NCBI GenBank assembly: GCA_022824365.1
Contig: JAJEAA010000019.1
Location: 1-58,551, forward strand
DNA: 58,551 nucleotides
Source: Anaerolineae bacterium
GTDB lineage: Bacteria > Chloroflexota > Anaerolineae > Aggregatilineales > Phototrophicaceae
Direction: 5' to 3'
The position numbers and the translations under genes are program-made. Positions 46,387 through 55,572 of the stretch are shown piece after piece (the first letter of the stretch is position 1; every line of letters begins with the position of its first letter). The notes under the pieces are model-generated. The model was not told where the DNA came from. It saw nothing but the letters and a program-made list of their open reading frames with translations, and searched no databases.

Positions 46387-47554
46387 TCTCGGCGGCGATG
46401 CGGGCGGCGGGCGCTGGATCAGGCTCTTCGGCAGACGCAAGAAAAACGCAGACCCGGCTGCGCGCGACGAGTATCAGCTCATGACCGTGCGTCAGCTCAT
46501 GACGCGCAAGTTCCTGCGCAATCGCATGGCGTTGCTGTCATTCATCGCGCTGGTCATCATCTATCTCAGCACGATATTCGCCGGCTTTGTGGCGCCATAT
46601 AGCGCGCGCAGTTCCGACTCCAAACTGACTTATTCGCCGCCGATGACCATCCGCATTCGGGATCCGGAGACGGGCAGTTTTCATCTCCCCTTTTTCTATC
46701 CCCTGCGCGGCAAGCGCAACATGGAGACTTTTCAGCTCGAATATGTGGAGCACCGCGAAAAGCGCGTGCCGATTCAATTCTTCGTCAAGGGCGAACCCTA
46801 CAAGGCGCTCGGAATCATAGAGTGGGATGTGCACCTCTTCGGCTCAAGCGACCCGGAGGAGCGTCTTCATATCATGGGTTCCGATGTTCGGGGACGCGAC
46901 CTCTTCTCCCGAATCATCTTTGGCGGGCAGGTATCGCTTTCGGTAGGCATATTCGGCGTCATGATCACCATCGTGGTCGGTTCAGTGATCGGAACGCTTT
47001 CCGGTTATTACGGCGGCGTCTTTGATAATGTTGTGCAGCGCCTGATCGAAACGATTCGGTCCTTCCCGCAGTTGCCGCTCTGGATGGCTTTGGCGGCTGC
47101 AATCCCCCCTCAATGGCCGCCGGAATGGGTTTACGCCGGCATCGTTGTGGTGCTCGCCTTCATCAACTGGACCGGGCTCTCGCGGGAAGTGCGCGGTCTG
47201 GTGCTGTCTCTGAAGGAGCGCGATTATGTGCACGCCGCCGAAGCATCGGGCGCCTCGACCGCGCGCATTGTGCGCAAGCACCTCATCCCCAATATGGCCA
47301 GCCATATCATTGTCACAGCCACCTTGGCGGTACCGGTGACAATCCTCGGCGAAAGCGCGCTCAGCTTCCTCGGCATCGGCGTTCGCCCACCGATGGTCAG
47401 TTGGGGCTTGCTGCTCAATGACGCGATCAAGATTCAAAACATCGTGCTTTATCCTTGGACGCTATTCCCCGGCTTATTCATTTTGGTCGCGGTTATCGCC
47501 TATAACTTTCTGGGAGACGGCTTGCGCGACATGGTGGATCCCTTTGCGCGCTAG
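46379..47554 (+). CDS. ABC transporter permease, DppC/OppC type, with enlarged external loop
   Basis: 391 residues, about 80 longer than usual. After the first membrane segment (about 50-72) comes an extra extracytoplasmic stretch of some 90 residues (from RSSDSKLTYSPPMTIRIRDP to HIMGSDVRGRDLFSR), seen in some transporters with large or sugar ligands. The remaining domain is standard: IFGGQVSLSVGIFGVMITIV, ATPase-contact loop ERDYVHAAEASGASTARIVR, and C-terminal LGDGLRDMVDPFAR. Confidence 0.93.
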   Translation: MTNLGGDAGGGRWIRLFGRRKKNADPAARDEYQLMTVRQLMTRKFLRNRMALLSFIALVIIYLSTIFAGFVAPYSARSSDSKLTYSPPMTIRIRDPETGSFHLPFFYPLRGKRNMETFQLEYVEHREKRVPIQFFVKGEPYKALGIIEWDVHLFGSSDPEERLHIMGSDVRGRDLFSRIIFGGQVSLSVGIFGVMITIVVGSVIGTLSGYYGGVFDNVVQRLIETIRSFPQLPLWMALAAAIPPQWPPEWVYAGIVVVLAFINWTGLSREVRGLVLSLKERDYVHAAEASGASTARIVRKHLIPNMASHIIVTATLAVPVTILGESALSFLGIGVRPPMVSWGLLLNDAIKIQNIVLYPWTLFPGLFILVAVIAYNFLGDGLRDMVDPFAR

Positions 47555-47572
47555 TGAGCGCGGCAGGAAGGC

Positions 47573-48628
47573 ATGGAGGCGGTTTCGCCCGCGACTGTCG
47601 ATTGGGACGAGATGACTGACACGATTCTGGAAGTTGAAAATCTCAAGACCTACTTCTTCATCGAGCAGGGGATTGTTCGCGCGGTTGACGGCGTGTCCTT
47701 CACGTTACAGGCGGGCAAGACTTTGGGCATCGTCGGCGAGAGCGGATGCGGTAAAAGCGTCACATCACGCACGATCATGCGCTTGCTGTCGCCGAGCCTG
47801 GCGCGCATAGTCGATGGCAGCATCTTGTACTATCCGGTCAAAGGCGAGCCGATCGATCTTGCCCAGCTGGATCCTTTTGGCGAGCAGATACGCGACATCC
47901 GCGGCAACGAGATCGCAATGATCTTTCAGGAGCCGATGACATCGCTGAATCCAGTTTACAGCGTTGGGCATCAGATCATGGAAGCGATTCTTCTGCATCA
48001 GGAAGTGACAAAAGAAGAGGCGCGGAAACAAGCGGTAGAGATGCTGCGCCTGGTCGGTATCCCACTGCCGGAACAGCGCGTGGATCAATATCCGCACCAG
48101 TTTTCCGGCGGCATGCGACAGCGCGCCATGATCGCGATGGCTCTCTCCTGTAATCCGCGAATTCTAATCGCTGACGAACCGACGACGGCGCTGGATGTGA
48201 CCATTGAGGCGCAGATTCTGGACTTGATCCAGCAAATCCAGGCGGACAGCGAAATGGCGTTGATCATGATCACACATGATCTCAATGTGATTGGCGAAGT
48301 GGCTGACCATGTCATCGTGATGTATCTGGGCCAGGTGGTGGAAAGCGCGCCGGTCGATGAAATCTTCGACGCGCCCAAGCATCCATACACGCAAGGACTG
48401 CTGAATTCACTGCCGATGATTGGGCGCGAGGAGAGGTTGGAGCCGATCACCGGTAGCGTTCCCGGTCCGCATGAGCGGCCGCAGGGATGCGCCTTCGCGC
48501 CGCGCTGCCCGCATGTTATGAACAGATGTCGCCTTGAGGAGCCGCCGAGCCTGATCGCTGGAGAATTTAGCACGGTGGCATGCTGGCTCTATGATGAGCA
48601 AACCGAGGTGGTATATGCGCCCGGTTAA
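47573..48628 (+). CDS. ABC transporter ATP-binding protein, DppD/OppD type
   Basis: 351 residues from ATG 47573 (AGGA close upstream); an in-frame ATG at 47612 is an alternative. Walker A GESGCGKS, signature [17 protein letters not shown], Walker [13 protein letters not shown], and H-loop ITHDL. The C-terminal oligopeptide/dipeptide extension has the four-Cys Fe-S-type spacing [14 protein letters not shown]...ACW expected of the DppD/OppD group. It forms a heterodimer with the next ATPase. Confidence 0.95.
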   Translation: MEAVSPATVDWDEMTDTILEVENLKTYFFIEQGIVRAVDGVSFTLQAGKTLGIVGESGCGKSVTSRTIMRLLSPSLARIVDGSILYYPVKGEPIDLAQLDPFGEQIRDIRGNEIAMIFQEPMTSLNPVYSVGHQIMEAILLHQEVTKEEARKQAVEMLRLVGIPLPEQRVDQYPHQFSGGMRQRAMIAMALSCNPRILIADEPTTALDVTIEAQILDLIQQIQADSEMALIMITHDLNVIGEVADHVIVMYLGQVVESAPVDEIFDAPKHPYTQGLLNSLPMIGREERLEPITGSVPGPHERPQGCAFAPRCPHVMNRCRLEEPPSLIAGEFSTVACWLYDEQTEVVYAPG

Positions 48629-49685
48629 TCCTAATGGGAGCGATACGATCCTCGCGATCGAGGATTTGCGGCAGTATTTCCCTATCAAGGCCGGCCTGCT
48701 GCAAAAGACGGTCGCGCACGTCAAGGCGGTTGATGGCGTGTCGTTCACAGTCGCATCGGGCGAGACTGTCGGTTTGGTCGGCGAAAGCGGCTCGGGCAAG
48801 ACAACCATCGGTCGCTGCATCGTACGCCTCTACAAGCCAACCGATGGCAGCATTCATTTTTCTATGACCGACGGCATGGTTGACATTGCGCAATTGAACC
48901 GGAACGAACTGCAGCCGATACGCCGCGATATACAGATGCTCTTCCAGGACCCCAACTCATCGCTCAACGCGCGGATGCGCATCGGCGACATTATTGCCGA
49001 GCCGCTGGAGATTCATGGCATCGGCACACGGGAGGAGCGCCGGGCGCGGGTCAATAAACTGTTGGATCAAGTTGGCTTAGGCGCGGATATGCACAATCGC
49101 TTCCCTCACCAGTTAAGCGGCGGGCAACGGCAGCGGGTGGGCGTGGCGCGAGCGCTAAGTATTGAACCGCGGCTGGTGGTCTGCGACGAGCCGGTTTCCG
49201 CTCTCGATGTATCGGTACAGGCGCAAGTGCTCAATTTGCTGGCGGACTTGCAGCAGGAGTTGGGGCTCACCTACATCTTCATCGCGCACGATTTAAGCGT
49301 GGTGGAGTACATCAGTGATCGGGTCATGGTAATGTACCTAGGCAAGCTCATGGAGACCGCTCCCACCAGGAAGATATTCGAGCGGCCGACGCATCCCTAC
49401 ACCGAAGCGCTGCTGAATTCGATACCCAAGCGAGTGCGCGGCGGGCACCGCAAGCGTTTCGTCCTGACAGGCGATATCCCGAGCCCGGTGAACCCGCCGT
49501 CGGGTTGTGTCTTCCATACCCGCTGCCAATACGCCAAAGATATCTGCAAGACGGAAACCCCGGCACTGCGCGCGCTCCCCACAGATCCTCAGACTCAGGT
49601 CGCTTGCCACCTGGTGGAGGAACTCTCCTTGCAGCCCTATTACACGGCCGACGAGTTGCGCAATCTGGAAGCGGATCATGTCTGA
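48615..49685 (+). CDS. ABC transporter ATP-binding protein, DppF/OppF type
   Basis: 356 residues from ATG 48615 (GAGG upstream), overlapping the previous gene by 14 nt; ATG 48591 would add eight residues. Walker A GESGSGKT, signature [16 protein letters not shown], Walker [14 protein letters not shown]-loop IAHDLSVV. C-terminal extension with [14 protein letters not shown]. Complements the DppD-type subunit, so this operon encodes a full importer. Confidence 0.95.
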   Translation: MRPVNPNGSDTILAIEDLRQYFPIKAGLLQKTVAHVKAVDGVSFTVASGETVGLVGESGSGKTTIGRCIVRLYKPTDGSIHFSMTDGMVDIAQLNRNELQPIRRDIQMLFQDPNSSLNARMRIGDIIAEPLEIHGIGTREERRARVNKLLDQVGLGADMHNRFPHQLSGGQRQRVGVARALSIEPRLVVCDEPVSALDVSVQAQVLNLLADLQQELGLTYIFIAHDLSVVEYISDRVMVMYLGKLMETAPTRKIFERPTHPYTEALLNSIPKRVRGGHRKRFVLTGDIPSPVNPPSGCVFHTRCQYAKDICKTETPALRALPTDPQTQVACHLVEELSLQPYYTADELRNLEADHV

Positions 49686-50712
49686 TTGCTGGGACATACG
49701 CGTCGATTGCGGGGGCAAGTCGATCAATAATCTTGTGGCTGAATACGCGCTTGATGATTTCACGCCGGATACGCAGCGGCCATATTTGCAGGCCATGGAG
49801 CTAAATGCGACCGGAGAAATCGTCGATCCCAATGTAACCTGTCAGTTGGATCAAAACGATGGGTCAGCGAAGGCGGTGTTTCTCCTCGGCAGCAGGAGAA
49901 CAGAGTTTGGAGCACGTTACTTTCGCCTGCGACTGACCGACCGCGAGCCGGCTTGCAAACCCTTGCTGGCATTGGGCGAGGGCGTGGTCTATCAAGAGCA
50001 AGAGAGTTATGAGATAGCCACACCGACAGCCACCTATTTCTATCATGTACAGGGCGCTGGATTCGCCGGACTGTTTGACCGCGACGGCAATGACTGGCTG
50101 AGCTATCGGCCCTATGGCGGCTCCGATGGCCGCTATCGGGGCATCCCGAATCTGGCGCACCCGGAGAACCATTTCCATCCCGGCGGCGACGGCTGCCACA
50201 GTTGCGTCGTCAACGCGGGACCGCTAAAGATTGTTATCGCGTCCGAGTCGATTGACGGCAAGTGGGCATGCCATTGGGAGATGTATCCGACGCACGCGCG
50301 GTTGACTGTGCTGAAGGTTGACCATCCCTATTGGTTCCTATATGAAGGAACACCGGGCGGCGCGCTTGACGAAACTGGCGACTACTGCGTGACATCAGAT
50401 GGCGCTCGCCGGGCGCTGTCCCAACGTTGGGAAGCCGTGTTGCCCAAACCTGAATGGATCTACTTTGGCGCGTCCAACGTGGATCGCGCGCTCTTTCTGG
50501 CGCATCACGAATCGGATCAGCATATCGATTCTTATTGGCCGATGGAAGGCAACATGACCGTCTTTGGCTTCGGACGCGACGGCTTAAAGAAGTTCATGAC
50601 GCGGACGCCCGCGCGCTTTACCATTGGCTTGGCGGAGACCGGCGATTTCCGGGCGGTGCAGAACCTCATCGCTGCAGTGACACAGCCTTTATCAATCGAG
50701 CAAATTGACTGA
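49678..50712 (+). CDS. Unrecognised beta-rich protein of the sugar operon
   Basis: 344 residues from ATG 49678, which overlaps the ATPase stop by 8 nt, so the gene is translationally coupled to the transporter. No signal peptide or membrane segment, so probably cytoplasmic. The sequence is rich in aromatic residues and predicted beta strands. Conserved-looking clusters are a His-rich loop NLAHPENHFHPGGDGCHS, WACHWEMYPTHARLTVLKVD, HPYWFLYEGTPGG, and IYFGASNVDRALFLAHHESD. The style recalls beta-sandwich carbohydrate-active or mutarotase-like proteins, but I cannot place it in a family. Context suggests a step on an imported sugar. Confidence 0.75.
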   Translation: MSDCWDIRVDCGGKSINNLVAEYALDDFTPDTQRPYLQAMELNATGEIVDPNVTCQLDQNDGSAKAVFLLGSRRTEFGARYFRLRLTDREPACKPLLALGEGVVYQEQESYEIATPTATYFYHVQGAGFAGLFDRDGNDWLSYRPYGGSDGRYRGIPNLAHPENHFHPGGDGCHSCVVNAGPLKIVIASESIDGKWACHWEMYPTHARLTVLKVDHPYWFLYEGTPGGALDETGDYCVTSDGARRALSQRWEAVLPKPEWIYFGASNVDRALFLAHHESDQHIDSYWPMEGNMTVFGFGRDGLKKFMTRTPARFTIGLAETGDFRAVQNLIAAVTQPLSIEQID

Positions 50713-50723
50713 TCGGCTAGCCT

Positions 50724-52076
50724 ATGAGAGCAAGACCGACGATCACCATCATTGGCGCCGCCAGCACGACCTTCGGTCCCAAGGTGCTGCGGGATATCTT
50801 GAATCATCCGCAAGTCGGCGGCAGTACACTGCGCTTTGTCGATATCAACGAAGAGCGCCTGGCCATCTATGACAAACTGGCTCGGAAACTGAATCAGTTC
50901 CTGAAGACGCCGATCCAAATTGAATCGACCACAGATCGCCGTGAAGTCCTTTCGGGGAGTGATTATGTGATAATCACCGTGGACACCGGACACTATCATA
51001 CCTGGCAACAGGACTTCAGCGTGCCAGTCAAGTATGGCAGTCGCCAGATCTTGGGCGAGCTCGGCGGACCCGGCGGTCTCTTTCATTCGTTGCGCCAGAT
51101 TCCGCTGCACCTGGATATCGCTCGCGATATCGCTGAGCTTTGCCCGGACGCCATGGTCATGGTGACTTCGAATCCGCTGAACCGAATTTGCCTCGCGCTG
51201 GAGCGTCATGCGGATCTTGGTCAGATCCTGGGCTTGTGCCATGGCGTCGAAATGGCGCTCTACCTCTTTCTCGATCGCGTCATGGGGGTCGCGGGCGATG
51301 ACATGGAGGTCACCGCGGCCGGCACCAACCATCTCACCTGGATCCTTGACCTGCGGCGCAAGGGGACGGGAGAGAACCTCTTGCCATTGATGAAGGCGTC
51401 CCTGGGGCGAATGGAGGGTAATGAACAGTCGCTTTCGCGCAAATTACTCGACGTCTACGGCTATTTCCCCGGCACGCTGGATAGCCATGCCGGCGAGTAC
51501 ATTTCCTACGCCTGGGAGTTCTACGGGATAAAGGGGATCGACTTTTCCGGGCATCTGACGCAGGAGGCGAATCGCTGGAAATATCTGGAAGACCTGGCGG
51601 AGAACAAGGCGGAATGGGACAAGTTCGAGCGGGTCTATGGCGACCAGAGCGAACTCTCGGCCGAACTAAGGCTGGATCCCTTCTTTGCCCCGCGCAGTTG
51701 GGCGGATACCTTGGCCTTTCCCATCATTGCCGCCATGACAGCCAACGAATTCCAGCGCTTGCCGGCCGTCAATATGATCAATACGGGCCAGATCAATAAT
51801 TTGCCGCGAACTGTCTTTGTGGAGACGCCGGCGGTTGTCGATGGCGGCGGCATTTATCCGGTGTCCATGGGCGATCTGCCCGGTCCCTTAGCAGTGTTTT
51901 GCCGACGCGATATTGATCAAACCGAGTTGATTGTTGAAGCCGCCGTACACGGAGACCGCAATCTCGTCTTGCAGGCGGCTTTGCTTGATCCGGTCGCCGA
52001 GAGCGTCTCGCAAGCCGAGGCAATGGTGGATGAGATGCTGCGGCTGAATGCGCCCTATTTGCCACAGTTCGCTTGA
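50724..52076 (+). CDS. GH4 family glycosidase (alpha-galactosidase/alpha-glucuronidase-like)
   Basis: 450 residues, matching NAD- and Mn-dependent GH4 enzymes, which oxidise the sugar at C3, eliminate the aglycone, rehydrate and reduce. Seen: N-terminal Rossmann ITIIGAASTTFGPKVLRDIL, TVDTGHYHTWQQDFSVP, TSNPLNR (Asn150), the metal Cys/His pair GLCHGVE (Cys172) and GTNHLTW (His203), and VNMINTGQINNLPRTVFVET. Cys at the GLCHG position puts it in the alpha-galactosidase/alpha-glucuronidase side of GH4 rather than the 6-phosphoglucosidase side. Unphosphorylated substrate agrees with ABC rather than PTS import. Starts 11 nt after the preceding gene. Confidence 0.92.
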   Translation: MRARPTITIIGAASTTFGPKVLRDILNHPQVGGSTLRFVDINEERLAIYDKLARKLNQFLKTPIQIESTTDRREVLSGSDYVIITVDTGHYHTWQQDFSVPVKYGSRQILGELGGPGGLFHSLRQIPLHLDIARDIAELCPDAMVMVTSNPLNRICLALERHADLGQILGLCHGVEMALYLFLDRVMGVAGDDMEVTAAGTNHLTWILDLRRKGTGENLLPLMKASLGRMEGNEQSLSRKLLDVYGYFPGTLDSHAGEYISYAWEFYGIKGIDFSGHLTQEANRWKYLEDLAENKAEWDKFERVYGDQSELSAELRLDPFFAPRSWADTLAFPIIAAMTANEFQRLPAVNMINTGQINNLPRTVFVETPAVVDGGGIYPVSMGDLPGPLAVFCRRDIDQTELIVEAAVHGDRNLVLQAALLDPVAESVSQAEAMVDEMLRLNAPYLPQFA

Positions 52077-52145
52077 GCCGGGGCGCAAACGTGTTCAACG
52101 CAGCTTCATGAAACTGAATCGACAGGAAAAGTAATCGGAGCGTTT

Positions 52146-53270
52146 ATGAGCAAATTCAACTTTAGACAGCATTTTGTCGCTCTGGATGTGCCGTCTATGT
52201 TGGCGCAGTCTTGCCTGGCGGACTTGGACGGCGATGGTCGTCTGGAATATATTGTGGGTCGGCGCTTTGGGACGGTCTATTGGTACAAGTATCACGCGCC
52301 GGATCGCTGGATCCAGCATATCGTCGGCCACGATTCGCCCTCCGATGTCGGCAGTATCGTGCTGGATGTCGCCGGCGACGGTCGGCTGGATGTCGTCGTT
52401 GGCGGCGTCTGGTATCGCAATATCGGCGATTACGACCAGCCCTTCGAGCGTCACGTCTTTGACCCCGACCTGGTGGCTGTCCACGACATTGTTGCGGCCG
52501 ATATTGATGGCGATGGCCGACCGGAAATCATCACCATGTCGGACCAAAACGACCTGCGCTGGTACAAGATTCCCGCCGACCCCACCGGCCCCTGGACCTA
52601 CCAAGTTATCGGCCCGGCGGTGCATGCTGGCGTGGCTGTCGGAGATCTGGACGGCGATGGCGACCTCGATATCGTCCGGACCAATGTCTGGTTCGAGAAT
52701 GTGAACGGCGATGGCGGCAAATGGCAAGTCCGCCCTATCGGGCCGAACACTTATCCACCCGAGGATTTTCGCCCTCGTTTCGCCTTTGACGGCGTGCGCG
52801 CCGCGGTATGTGATATGAACGGGAATGGCCGAAACGACATAGTATTCTGCGATGCCGAGATACCGGGCGGGCAAGTCTGGTGGATGGAGAATCTGGACGG
52901 CGTCGGTCACTATTGGAAGCGGCATGATATCTGCCGCCCGACCGTACCGCGCCGGGGCGCCCTGCACAGTTTGACCGTCCGCGATCTGGACGGCGATGGC
53001 GATCTCGATGTCTTCTCCTGCGAGATGGAATATGTGCGTGGCGAAGGTAGGCCGCGCTTTTACATCTGGGAGAATCTTGATGGCGCGGGCGGCGCTTGGC
53101 GCGAACATGTCATCTTCGATGGCAATCTCGGCGGCCACGAAGCCGTGGTCGGCGATGTGACTGGCAACGGCTATGCCGATATCATCGCCAAGCCTTGGCA
53201 GCCGCACCCCGATAACGCGCTGGGCGGCAAAATGTTTATACTCTTTCTTGAGAACCTGGGACCGGGTTAA
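52146..53270 (+). CDS. Cytoplasmic FG-GAP/VCBS beta-propeller protein
   Basis: 374 residues with six or seven repeats carrying calcium-binding DxDGDG loops (LADLDGDGRLEYIVG; AADIDGDGRPEIIT; GDLDGDGDLDIVRTN; VCDMNGNGRNDIVF; VRDLDGDGDLDVF; GDVTGNGYADIIA), the hallmark of integrin-like propellers. Recurrent W(Y/F)EN(L/V) strands lie between them. No signal peptide or membrane anchor, although most bacterial FG-GAP proteins are exported. GGAG precedes the ATG. In this operon it may be a propeller lyase or hydrolase or a sugar-binding factor; catalytic residues cannot be assigned. The reverse strand is also open across it, which is a composition artefact. Confidence 0.85.
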   Translation: MSKFNFRQHFVALDVPSMLAQSCLADLDGDGRLEYIVGRRFGTVYWYKYHAPDRWIQHIVGHDSPSDVGSIVLDVAGDGRLDVVVGGVWYRNIGDYDQPFERHVFDPDLVAVHDIVAADIDGDGRPEIITMSDQNDLRWYKIPADPTGPWTYQVIGPAVHAGVAVGDLDGDGDLDIVRTNVWFENVNGDGGKWQVRPIGPNTYPPEDFRPRFAFDGVRAAVCDMNGNGRNDIVFCDAEIPGGQVWWMENLDGVGHYWKRHDICRPTVPRRGALHSLTVRDLDGDGDLDVFSCEMEYVRGEGRPRFYIWENLDGAGGAWREHVIFDGNLGGHEAVVGDVTGNGYADIIAKPWQPHPDNALGGKMFILFLENLGPG

Positions 53271-53318
53271 TCGGCTCATTCGAGACTGGCCTGAATCAAG
53301 CCAAACAAAGGAGGGCTT

Positions 53319-54539
53319 ATGACGAATGAAAAAGTGAAAATCGGAGTGGTCGGTTGTGGGGTAGTCGCGGCCGCTTACTACCTGCCTTACCTAATGAAGA
53401 TGGAAAATGCGGAGATCACCGCCGTATGCGATCTCCATCAGGTGCGGACTGAGGCTTGCGCCCGAGTCTTCGGCGCTAAGGAACAGTACAAAGACTATTA
53501 CGACATGCTGGAGAAATCCGATATTGACGCCATCTTCATCCTGACGGCGCCGGGCACACATGTTCCCTTCGCCATGGCAGCGATTGAAGCGGGCAAACAT
53601 CTGCTCATCCAAAAGCCAATGGCAATCGCTCTGGACGATGCCCGCAAAATCAGAGATGGCGTCCGCCGCAAAGGGCTCAAGGCGATCATCGAGCCGAGCT
53701 CAAGCACGCCGCTAGATCCCGATTTTGCTTTGCTGCGGGATCTGGTCAAGCGCGGTGTCCTGGGTGAAATACTGTGGTTCTCGCTCGGCGCGACCGGACC
53801 AACCAGATACGGACCCGGCCTAGCGAGCAATCCCTACGGCAAAGCCGCGTTCTTCGACGCCGACAGCGGCGGTTTTCTCTTTGACCTGCCCTATGCGCCG
53901 ACAAATATCGTCGGGGTCCTTGGTCCCTGCAAGACCGTCTTCGCCCACTCCAAGATATCGGTCGCTGATGACTTTATCGTGCCCGAGTCAGAATTCGATA
54001 AGTACATGGCTCAGATTAGCGATCCGGACGATTCCAATTATTGGGATGTTGTCGTCAACTTGCCGCGGACCGAGCCGGTAAAAATGGAAGCGGTGGACCA
54101 AGCCTACTCGCTGTATGAAATGGCTGACGGATCACACGGCGCTTGCCACGTCGGCCGGATTTATCATCCGGTCTTGCCCGGTTCCGGCGGCGGCTCCCTC
54201 TGTGTCTACGGCACAGAAGGCAACCTGTTGTTCGGCACCGGTTATAAGGCATCGATTATCAGTAGTAAAACGGACTTGCTGCCCGAAGTCGCCGAGGATG
54301 GCTGGTTCCATATCCCCTTGCGGGGCGACCGAAGCAAAGCGCGCTGGCCTGTTCCCGTGCCCGGCGCATTCAACTACTACCATGAGTCGTCGAAGCATCT
54401 GGTCGAGTGCATCCTGGAAGGCAAGGAGCCGCTGGTCAACGTGGATTGGGGCCTGCACATCACCGAGATGATGTACGGCGCGCTGAAATCATCGGAGTCG
54501 GGCGAGCTCTACAAGATGACGACCAGCCTGGATTATTAG
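53319..54539 (+). CDS. Gfo/Idh/MocA-family oxidoreductase (long form)
   Basis: 406 residues. N-terminal NAD(P) Rossmann domain GVVGCGVVAAAYYLPYL; catalytic Lys99 in LLIQKPMAIALDDARK (family EKP); C-terminal alpha/beta domain with SGGFLFDLPYAPTNIVGVLG and LCVYGTEGNLLF. Such enzymes oxidise a sugar hydroxyl, often at C3, or reduce the keto form. The EKP Glu is replaced by Gln. It starts 48 nt after the FG-GAP gene, with AAAGGAGG upstream. Paired with a second family member 9 nt downstream. Confidence 0.92.
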   Translation: MTNEKVKIGVVGCGVVAAAYYLPYLMKMENAEITAVCDLHQVRTEACARVFGAKEQYKDYYDMLEKSDIDAIFILTAPGTHVPFAMAAIEAGKHLLIQKPMAIALDDARKIRDGVRRKGLKAIIEPSSSTPLDPDFALLRDLVKRGVLGEILWFSLGATGPTRYGPGLASNPYGKAAFFDADSGGFLFDLPYAPTNIVGVLGPCKTVFAHSKISVADDFIVPESEFDKYMAQISDPDDSNYWDVVVNLPRTEPVKMEAVDQAYSLYEMADGSHGACHVGRIYHPVLPGSGGGSLCVYGTEGNLLFGTGYKASIISSKTDLLPEVAEDGWFHIPLRGDRSKARWPVPVPGAFNYYHESSKHLVECILEGKEPLVNVDWGLHITEMMYGALKSSESGELYKMTTSLDY

Positions 54540-54548
54540 GAGGCAGGG

Positions 54549-55559
54549 ATGAATCGTCTAAGATTCGGGGTAATCGGGACGCGGTTTGGGCAATTTCTAG
54601 CGCGGACCTTGGCGCATTTGGAAGGCGCGCAGCTTGTTGCCGTGGCCGATCGCAATCCCAATATCGCTGAAGGCTTGGAAACATACGCTGCCCGCTATGG
54701 CGCAAGGGCGTATCAGACTAGCGCTGATATGTTCGCCAAGGAGGCCTTGGACGCGGTGGTCATCGCCACAGCTCCCAAAGCGCGGGCCGCGATAATCGAA
54801 GAGGCGGCGCGGCGCGGCATCGCCATGTTCGTGGAGAAACCCTGGGCGACCAACCCGGCCCATGCGGCGCAACTGGCCGAGATCTGCCGGCGGCAGGGCG
54901 CGACAGTGATGCTCGGTTTCAGCTTTCGCTTCCATCCCGCCATCGTGCGCTTGCGCGAGCTTATGGATGGCGAGCTGGGCGAAGGCTGGATGCTCAACGG
55001 AGAATACGTCTTTGATCTCTTGCCGCCGGAAGAGGGCTGGTTCTGGGATCCGGACAATGGAAACGGTATGTTCAACGAGAACTCCTGTCATCTTTTCGAT
55101 GCGGTTTGTTATCTGCTGGGCAAGCCTGTTTCCGTGATGGCGGAGGCGGCGCGCTTTGGCGGTCGGCCGATGGAAGAAGCGGCGGCGATTTCGCTGAAAT
55201 TCGAAAATGGCGCCATCGCCGCGCTGACGGTGGGCGGATATGGGGCGAACGCGCACTGGGATTATCCGCGGATTGATATCACCACTCAACATGGGCAAGC
55301 GCGCTTGCGCGGTCGCCATCATATGTGGGATTCGCTGAGTTGGGCGCGGCGCGGCAGCGATACGGTCACGGCGTATACGAGTCCGCCGGAGATCCTCGGG
55401 TCGACGCGATACACCAATGCCCTGGCTCATTTCCGGAATTGCTTGCTGAATGGCGAGCGGCCAAGCGCCACCATTGAAGACGGGATGCTGTCGGTCGCCA
55501 TCGCCGATGCAGTGACGCGGGCGGCGCGAAGCGGGCAGAAGATAAGGCTGGACGAATAG
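54549..55559 (+). CDS. Gfo/Idh/MocA-family oxidoreductase (short form)
   Basis: 336 residues. Rossmann loop FGVIGTRFGQFLARTLAHLE, catalytic EKP with Lys97 (MFVEKPWATNPAHAAQLAEI), and MLGFSFRFHPAIVRLRELMD. The C-terminal sheet includes NGMFNENSCHLFDAVCYLLG, with His at the usual active-site place. Translation is likely coupled to the preceding gene (9-nt gap with GGAGG). The sequence is clearly different from the 406-residue partner, so they probably act on different intermediates or in opposite redox directions. Confidence 0.92.
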   Translation: MNRLRFGVIGTRFGQFLARTLAHLEGAQLVAVADRNPNIAEGLETYAARYGARAYQTSADMFAKEALDAVVIATAPKARAAIIEEAARRGIAMFVEKPWATNPAHAAQLAEICRRQGATVMLGFSFRFHPAIVRLRELMDGELGEGWMLNGEYVFDLLPPEEGWFWDPDNGNGMFNENSCHLFDAVCYLLGKPVSVMAEAARFGGRPMEEAAAISLKFENGAIAALTVGGYGANAHWDYPRIDITTQHGQARLRGRHHMWDSLSWARRGSDTVTAYTSPPEILGSTRYTNALAHFRNCLLNGERPSATIEDGMLSVAIADAVTRAARSGQKIRLDE

Positions 55560-55572
55560 CGAGGGTAGGCAA

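Noticed and set aside
49507..49677. N-terminal extension of the unknown operon protein
   Set aside because: It lies inside the ATPase gene in another frame; the overlapping ATG at 49678 is the natural coupled start.
52095..53279. 394-codon open frame on the minus strand across the FG-GAP gene
   Set aside because: The plus strand has a clear repeat family with DxDGDG loops and a good ribosome-binding site; the reverse frame is kept open by GC-rich codon use and has no recognisable domain.
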